From contig CALKIU010000143.1 in assembly GCA_937995745.1 (NCBI GenBank), forward strand, positions 1 through 11,142: a stretch of DNA of 11,142 nt, in the 5' to 3' direction. The notes under the pieces are model-generated. The model ran no database searches, was not told where the DNA came from, and saw only the letters and a list, made by a program, of their open reading frames with translations. Each line of letters starts with the position of its first letter. The stretch's first letter is position 1. This stretch comes from an uncultured Bacillaceae bacterium (GTDB lineage Bacteria; Bacillota; Bacilli; Bacillales; Cytobacillaceae). Made by a program: the position numbers and the translations under genes. Positions 6,790 to 11,142 of this stretch are shown here, one piece after another.

Positions 6790-8058
6790 TTATTTGAGCC
6801 GTTCTTCCACGGCGCGGGCATGGGCTTCCAAGCCTTCCAACCGCGCGAAAGCGGCAATTTTTTTGGCGTTCTCCTTTAAAGCCCGCTCACTGTACATGAT
6901 GATGCTCGATTTCTTCTGGAAATCATCGACGCTTAACGGGCCGGAAAAACGGGCCGTGCCGTTGGTCGGGAGAACGTGATTCGTGCCCGCAAAATAGTCG
7001 CCGACCGGTTCCGAACTGTAGCGGCCGATGAAAATCGCCCCGGCATGCTTGATTTTGCCGGCCAGTTCCACCGCGTTTTCAGCGATGATTTCCAAATGCT
7101 CCGGCGCCAACTGATTGACCGTCTCCACCGCTTCATCCATGTCTTTGGCCACGTAGATTGCCCCATAATTTTCAATCGATTGGGCGGCGATTTCTTTGCG
7201 GGGAAGCTCTGCCAATTGCTTTTCCACTTCGCGGGCCACTTCCTCCGCCAGTTTTTCCGAAACTGTGACGAGCACGCTGCATGCCCTTACGTCGTGCTCC
7301 GCCTGAGACAACAGGTCGGCGGCCACTTCTGCGGCGACGGCCGTTTCGTCGGCCAACACGGCGATCTCGCTCGGCCCGGCGATCATGTCAATGTCCACAT
7401 CGCCGAACACTTCCCGTTTCGCAAGCGCCACATAAATATTGCCCGGTCCGGTAATCTTGTCGACAGGACGGATCGATTCCGTTCCGTAAGCGAGAGCGGC
7501 AATGGCCTGCGCTCCGCCGACTTTGTAAATTTCCTTGACACCGGCAATATCGGCGGCGACGAGCACAGCCGGCGGCAGTTTTCCGTCTTTCCCGGGCGGG
7601 GAAACCATGACAATCCGCTCCACGCCGGCCACTTTGGCGGGAATGACATTCATCAGCACGGAAGAAGGATAAGCGGCCGTTCCCCCCGGTACATAGACGC
7701 CGGCGGAGTCAAGCGGGGTAATTTTTTGCCCGAGGATCGTCCCGTTTTCTTCCGTTGTAATCCAGGATTTTTGCCTCTGTTTTTCATGAAAGCGGCGGAT
7801 ATTGTCGGCCGCTTCGCGAATGACGGCGATAATTTCTTCATCCAGTTTTTCGTACGCTTCCCGGATTTCCTCTTCCGTGACGGCAAAACTGTCGAGTTCG
7901 GCGCCGTCAAAACGGGCCGTCAGTTCACGCAGGGCTTTGTCCCCTTCTTTTTTCACTTTTGCAATAATGTCTTTCACGGCGCGGAGCTGTTCTTCCGTTC
8001 CGCTGTCAACCGACCTTTTAATGGAAAGATCCGGCGTAACTTTTTGAATTTTCACCAT
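6790..8058 (-). CDS. hisD: Histidinol dehydrogenase
   Basis: Zinc enzyme of 422 residues that oxidises histidinol with two NAD+ to histidine, the last two steps of the pathway. Visible family marks are PGGTAAYPSS (124-133), TGPGN (204-208), AGPSEIAVLAD (228-238), SQAEHD with Gln252 and His255, the catalytic Glu320-His321 pair in APEHLE, Asp354 in VGDYFAGTNHVLPT, and His413 near the C-terminus as the last zinc ligand. The start is uncertain by two codons: an ATG at 8062-8064 directly abuts the AAAGGG ribosome site, so the next ATG (8056-8058), six bases from it, is preferred. It follows hisG by a short gap and is followed by the repeat-bearing gap before hisB. Confidence 0.96.
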   Translation of the reverse strand: MVKIQKVTPDLSIKRSVDSGTEEQLRAVKDIIAKVKKEGDKALRELTARFDGAELDSFAVTEEEIREAYEKLDEEIIAVIREAADNIRRFHEKQRQKSWITTEENGTILGQKITPLDSAGVYVPGGTAAYPSSVLMNVIPAKVAGVERIVMVSPPGKDGKLPPAVLVAADIAGVKEIYKVGGAQAIAALAYGTESIRPVDKITGPGNIYVALAKREVFGDVDIDMIAGPSEIAVLADETAVAAEVAADLLSQAEHDVRACSVLVTVSEKLAEEVAREVEKQLAELPRKEIAAQSIENYGAIYVAKDMDEAVETVNQLAPEHLEIIAENAVELAGKIKHAGAIFIGRYSSEPVGDYFAGTNHVLPTNGTARFSGPLSVDDFQKKSSIIMYSERALKENAKKIAAFARLEGLEAHARAVEERLK

Positions 8059-8075
8059 GACCATCCCTTTCTGTC

Positions 8076-8723
8076 TTACAAATCATAGGCAGGTTCTTGT
8101 TCGATCACTTTGCTGAGGCGGTCCACCATTTCGCTGATGCGGGCATCTTTCATCCGGTAGCTGACCGGATTCGCAATCAGCCGCGAGGTGATGTCGACGA
8201 TTTTTTCGTATTCCACAAGGCCGTTCTCCTTGAGCGTTCTTCCCGTCGACACGATGTCCACAATGCGGTCGCTTAAGCCGATGATCGGAGCCAGTTCGAT
8301 GGAACCGTTCAATTTGATGATTTCCACCTGTTCGCCCTGCTCACGGAAGTAGGCGGCCGCCACATTGGGATACTTGGTGGCCACTTTCGGAGCGACATCA
8401 TTCATTTTTGTGTTGGGCAGCCCGGCAACGGACAGGCGGCATTTGCTGATTTTCAAATCGAGCAGTTCATATACATCGCGTTCTTTTTCCAGCATGACAT
8501 CTTTGCCGGCGATGCCGAGATCGGCCACCCCGTGTTCCACATAAGTGGGCACGTCCATCGGTTTGGCCAGAATGAAGCGGAAGTTTTCCTCCGGGACATC
8601 GACAATCAATTTCCGCGAATCCTCAAATTCAGGCGGAAGACGGTAGCCGGCCCGGCGGAGGAGTTCGACCGCTTCGTCAAAAATGCGCCCCTTCGGCATA
8701 GCAATCGTCAAAAGCTCGTTCAT
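8076..8723 (-). CDS. hisG: ATP phosphoribosyltransferase, catalytic subunit, short form
   Basis: First enzyme of the pathway (ATP + PRPP to phosphoribosyl-ATP). At 215 residues it is the short form that lacks the C-terminal regulatory domain and works with HisZ, encoded just upstream. The N-terminus LTIAMPKGRIFDEAVELLRRAG and the PRPP-binding DIVSTGRTLKENGL at 157-170 identify it. The ATG overlaps the hisZ stop as ATGA, and AAAGGAGG lies seven bases upstream, so the two subunits are probably made in balanced amounts. Histidine feedback would act through the HisG-HisZ complex. Confidence 0.97.
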   Translation of the reverse strand: MNELLTIAMPKGRIFDEAVELLRRAGYRLPPEFEDSRKLIVDVPEENFRFILAKPMDVPTYVEHGVADLGIAGKDVMLEKERDVYELLDLKISKCRLSVAGLPNTKMNDVAPKVATKYPNVAAAYFREQGEQVEIIKLNGSIELAPIIGLSDRIVDIVSTGRTLKENGLVEYEKIVDITSRLIANPVSYRMKDARISEMVDRLSKVIEQEPAYDL

Positions 8724-9904
8724 TCCCCCGCCTCCTTTCCTGCTTTGCCAATTAAAAAGATGACATCGGTAAACTGTTCTGAATACAAATCGATGTTTTT
8801 CACTCCATTAATGTCTTGCAGAACGACCCGTTCGCCCGCGCCCCGTTTTTCTTTGGCCAGGCCGATCGCTTCCTTTCTTCTTTCGCCGCTGAACAAAATG
8901 CAAGTGACCGGATCTTTTTTATCGAGAATGCCGGTCGCTTCGGCAAGGCGGTCGAGCCTTAAGGCAAAACCGGTCGCACCGGAATTTTTGCCGAATTTTT
9001 TCAATAACAGATCGTAACGGCCGCCGTTTCCGATCGGGAAGCCGACTCCGCTGACATACACTTCAAAAACGATTCCGGTGTAGTAGCACATGTGGCTGAC
9101 GAGAGTCAAGTCAAATTTGATTTTTTCCTGTTCGCCGTAATCAGTCAGTATTTCCCACAGTTTCCGCAGTTGGTCGATGTCTTGTTTGCCCTGGCCGTTT
9201 TCAATCAGGGCGGCCGCTTTGTCGGGCACTTCTTCCCCGCCTCTCAGGTTCAGAAAATCGAGGAGTCTTTGTTTGTCAATGGAAGAAAGAGGGAGTTTTT
9301 TCACATGCTCCCGGTAACCGACATAATTTTTTTCATACAGGAATTTTTTCAGTTCATCGACGCGTTCTTCCGTGCCCAGAATTTGCAGGAAAAGCTCGTG
9401 CAGAAAGCCGACATGGCCGACGGAAATCTGGAATTCTTTCAATCCGGCGGCTTGCAGGGATGAAATCATCAAGGCAATGACTTCCGCGTCCGCGCTCACC
9501 GTATCATCGGATATGCATTCAATGCCGATCTGTTCAAACTCCGCCGGGCGTCCCCCTTCCCGTTGCTGGGCCCGGTACACGTTGGCCGAGTAAGCAAGGC
9601 GGAGCGGAAGCCCGTCTTTTAAAAGTTTCGACGCGGCCACGCGGGCAATCGGCGCGGTCATGTCCGGACGAAGCACGAGGGTGTGGCCCTGCTTGTCCAA
9701 CAGCTTAAAAAGGTACTCATCGAGGATCGCCGATGCGGCGCCGACCGTTTCGTAATATTCCAACGCGGGAGTCTCAATGAACTGATATCCCCACCGCAGC
9801 ATCTCTTCTTCGATCGCCGTTCGGAGACGTTTTTTTGTTTCGTATAAATCGGGGAGCGTGTCCCTCATTCCGAGAGGTTTTTCGAACATAAATAAGCGAC
9901 TCAA
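8720..9904 (-). CDS. hisZ: ATP phosphoribosyltransferase regulatory subunit (HisRS-like)
   Basis: A histidyl-tRNA-synthetase paralogue of 394 residues that activates short HisG and mediates histidine inhibition; it does not charge tRNA. The class II synthetase-like core is visible: MFEKPLGMRDTLPDLYE at the start, TLVLRPDMTAPIARVA at 75-90, RAQQREGGRPAEFEQIGIE (111-129, motif 2-like), and a GGRYDLLLKKFG segment. No C-terminal anticodon-binding domain like that of HisRS is apparent. I choose the TTG at 9902-9904 because AAGGTGGG lies seven bases upstream. The GTG at 9914-9916 overlaps this site, and the ATG at 9887-9889 is too far from it. First gene of the operon; it overlaps hisG by ATGA. Confidence 0.94.
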   Translation of the reverse strand: MSRLFMFEKPLGMRDTLPDLYETKKRLRTAIEEEMLRWGYQFIETPALEYYETVGAASAILDEYLFKLLDKQGHTLVLRPDMTAPIARVAASKLLKDGLPLRLAYSANVYRAQQREGGRPAEFEQIGIECISDDTVSADAEVIALMISSLQAAGLKEFQISVGHVGFLHELFLQILGTEERVDELKKFLYEKNYVGYREHVKKLPLSSIDKQRLLDFLNLRGGEEVPDKAAALIENGQGKQDIDQLRKLWEILTDYGEQEKIKFDLTLVSHMCYYTGIVFEVYVSGVGFPIGNGGRYDLLLKKFGKNSGATGFALRLDRLAEATGILDKKDPVTCILFSGERRKEAIGLAKEKRGAGERVVLQDINGVKNIDLYSEQFTDVIFLIGKAGKEAGE

Positions 9905-9933
9905 TCTTCTTCCCACCTTACGACTTTGATCCT

Positions 9934-9942
9934 TTTATAACA
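9934..9942 (-). promoter_or_regulatory. Candidate extended -10 promoter of hisZ
   Basis: TGTTATAAA on the minus strand fits an extended -10 (TG, one base, TATAAA), about 30 bases before the hisZ TTG and just outside its ribosome site. There is no recognisable -35. No T-box (GGGTGGNACCGCG) or other riboswitch is seen in the leader. Confidence 0.35.
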
Positions 9943-9966
9943 AGTTCTTTTTCCGGTTTATTGATT

Positions 9967-10245
9967 TTATTTTTTGATCGTCGTTGGAATGTTTTTCGGA
10001 TAAAACGATTGTTTATTGTCAGGCGCTGCTGCGCAATCCGGTTTTGGCGGCAATCCTTTTGTGTGTTGATTGTCAGTTGGTTTTACCGGCGGTGTTCCCG
10101 GTTCGCTTATCATTATTCCGTGCTGCCGGTCTTTCATTTGCAATCTATAAATTTCGTTTTCGGAATCGTTTCGTTTGTTTTTGGATTCCTTTAGTTCGGC
10201 TTTGGATTCCTTTAGTTCGTCTTTGGATTCCTTTAGTTCGCTAAT
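9967..10245 (-). pseudogene. Open frame with heptad repeats, no normal start (probable gene remnant)
   Basis: From a stop at 10279-10281 to the TAA at 9967-9969 one minus frame is open for about 100 codons. Its product is hydrophilic and lysine-rich. It begins ...YHISELKESKDELKESK, followed by AELKESK and NKRNDSENEIYRLQ, a short coiled-coil-like part made of three near-identical 7-residue repeats. A Pro/Thr/Lys-rich tail follows (SEPGTPPVKPTDNQ ... IPTTIKK). No ATG, GTG or TTG lies ahead of the repeats; the choices are an ATT at 10243-10245 without ribosome site, or internal TTG/ATG codons (10141-10143, 10135-10137), also without one. I read it as the C-terminal end of a gene whose start was lost, or a frame of unknown role. 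The opposite strand is open too, but its residues look like the shadow. No family recognised. Confidence 0.35.
10180..10242. repeat. Three tandem 21-bp repeats
   Basis: Units at 10180-10200, 10201-10221 and 10222-10242 are nearly identical (plus strand TTTGGATTCCTTTAGTTCG and two variable bases). Being a multiple of three they keep the minus frame open and encode (D/A/N)ELKESK-type heptads. The differences fall in the last two bases. Confidence 0.85.
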
Positions 10246-10275
10246 ATGGTAGCAAACTAAAAAGTGATTATATGT

Positions 10276-10304
10276 AGTTTACTCTTACTCCCCGTGATCG
10301 TCAA
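10276..10304 (-). promoter_or_regulatory. Candidate sigma-A promoter upstream of the his leader
   Basis: TTGACG (10299-10304), 17-base spacer, TAAACT (10276-10281), with a TATAAT just downstream (10267-10272). A transcript from here would cross the heptad-repeat frame and reach hisZ with a leader of about 365 bases. Confidence 0.45.
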
Positions 10305-10569
10305 CAGAATTACTGTAAAAAAACGTTTTCACTTTTGATGCCGGTCTTCCTTTTACCTGTTTACATTATAAACGATTTCTCCTTCTCATAGAAAAAATGC
10401 GGAAGTGCGTGGGACAGAATCATTTATCGATCAAGGTTTTTGGGGACGAAAGGAACTTTTGTTAGTCAAGGTACAGTGTTGAAAGGTACACATAGGTCAG
10501 GGAGGCTGGCATTTTGGATATCGTTATACCCGTCGGAGGGTTATGATAAAAGGGATGCGTTTTTTTTCG
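10305..10569. other. Intergenic, no gene seen
   Basis: No reading frame with convincing protein character on either strand. Visible items are an 8-base direct repeat AAGGTACA (two copies around 10478-10500, starts about 15 bases apart) and a minus-strand TATAAT near 10365-10370 preceded by an AAGGAG that no start codon follows. I can assign no role. Confidence 0.4.
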
Positions 10570-11142
10570 GGGATATCTTCATCAAAAAGCTTGGAGACAA
10601 ATGGCCGAATTTTTGTTTGTGTTTGTCTTCAAAGCGTTTGTTTGAAGACAAATCCGAGGGATTATCCTTGACTTTTGTCTTTAAATTGCCATTCTGAAGA
10701 CAATCACACTTGCTTTTCTTTGGGTTTTGTCTTTAGAGCATGGATCTGAGGACAAATTGGACCATTTTTCCATCACTTTTGTCTTTAGATGGACGGTCTG
10801 AGGACAAAACTCTTTGCTTTTCTTTGAATTTTGTCTTCAGATCACCGATCTGAGGACAAAGCGAACCGGTTTTACAGCGCTTTTGTCTTCAGATCACCGA
10901 TCTGAGGACAAAACAAACCGGTTTTACAGCGCTTTTGTCTTCAGATCACCGATCTGAGGACAAAACAAACCGATTTTACAGCACTTTTGTCTTCAGACTG
11001 CCACTCTGAGGACAATAGCACTTCCTTTTTCAATGCTTTTGTCTTTAGATCACCGTTCTGAGGACAAAACAAACCGGTTTTACAGCGCTTTTGTCTTCAG
11101 ACTGCCACTCTGAGGACAATAGCACTTCCTTTTTCAATGCTT
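10570..11142. repeat. Tandem array of 52-bp units, each with a 31-bp palindrome
   Basis: Palindromic units start at 10622, 10674, 10726, 10778, 10830, 10882, 10934, 10986, 11038 and 11090, exactly 52 bases apart. A decayed unit precedes at about 10570, and the array leaves the window. Each unit has a left arm like TTTGTCTTCAG and a right arm like CTGAGGACAAA. Units at 10830, 10882 and 10934 pair over 14 bases with a three-base loop (TTTGTCTTCAGATC / GATCTGAGGACAAA, one G-U). The unit at 10622 pairs perfectly over 12 bases. Linkers are 21 bases and fall into a few recurring types: one with an AACCGGTTTTACAGCGCT core, one with GCACTTCCTTTTTCAATGCT, and two older types at the left end. There is no T run after the stems, so they are not terminators. 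No protein gene lies inside. Confidence 0.92.

Noticed and set aside
6976..8088. 370-codon plus-strand frame opposite hisD (and similar long frames opposite hisF and hisA)
   Set aside because: The opposite strand encodes clearly recognisable his enzymes; such long antisense frames are common where third positions are GC-rich.
9984..10244. Plus-strand hydrophobic frame with repeated LWIPLVR
   Set aside because: It is the mirror of the 21-bp repeat that reads as ELKESK heptads on the minus strand; no ribosome site on the plus strand. The minus reading is more protein-like, though neither is certain.
9905..10320. T-box or other riboswitch in front of hisZ
   Set aside because: The T-box sequence GGGTGGNACCGCG is absent; the GGTGGG near 9912-9917 is better explained as the hisZ ribosome site.
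10440..10697. Plus-strand frame of 85 codons entering the array
   Set aside because: No ribosome site, and the frame runs into the palindromic repeats, which encode nothing recognisable.
10570..11142. CRISPR array
   Set aside because: The 31-bp repeats are too variable, and the 21-bp spaces are not unique: the same linker types recur several times. No cas gene is in the window.

Overview
The window comes from a Gram-positive, Bacillus-type chromosome. Likely a moderately GC-rich, possibly thermophilic Bacillaceae of the Geobacillus/Caldibacillus kind; this is inferred from gene order, strong AGGAGG-type ribosome sites and protein similarity recalled from B. subtilis, not from a database search. 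All recognised genes lie on the minus strand, so transcription runs from right to left.

Right end to left end: (1) 10570-11142 is a tandem array with an exact 52-bp period. Each unit is an about 31-bp imperfect palindrome plus a 21-bp linker, and the array runs off the window. (2) 9905-10569 is AT-rich. It holds a decayed-looking open frame with three 7-residue (21-bp) repeats and candidate promoters. (3) 3575-9904 is the histidine biosynthesis operon hisZ-hisG-hisD-hisB-hisA-hisF-hisIE. Its order matches B. subtilis except that hisH, the glutaminase subunit of imidazole glycerol phosphate synthase, is absent from its usual place between hisB and hisA. A 251-bp gap there has no recognisable hisH remnant. 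The hisD-hisB gap (228 bp) carries a diverged two-to-three-unit copy of the 52-bp palindromic repeat, in the same phase and with a related linker. The operon ends at a clear intrinsic terminator (3497-3548). (4) 1767-3251 is a TPR-repeat gene (yvcD-like) with its own extended -10 promoter and a helix-turn-helix-like C-terminus. (5) 675-1619 is trxB, thioredoxin reductase, with its own promoter and a strong terminator. (6) 50-640 is intergenic, with a second hairpin/U-tract and a near-consensus sigma-A promoter. (7) 1-49 is the first 16 codons of yvcI (Nudix hydrolase), cut by the window edge.

How the genes work together: HisG and HisZ form the ATP phosphoribosyltransferase, HisIE does the next two steps, HisA isomerises, HisF (normally with HisH) closes the imidazole ring, HisB dehydrates, and HisD makes the last two oxidations to histidine. 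The aminotransferase (HisC) and the phosphatase are not in this window, as is usual in Bacillus. The most notable points are the missing hisH, the 52-bp palindrome array with compensatory arm changes, and the relic of that repeat inside the his operon.
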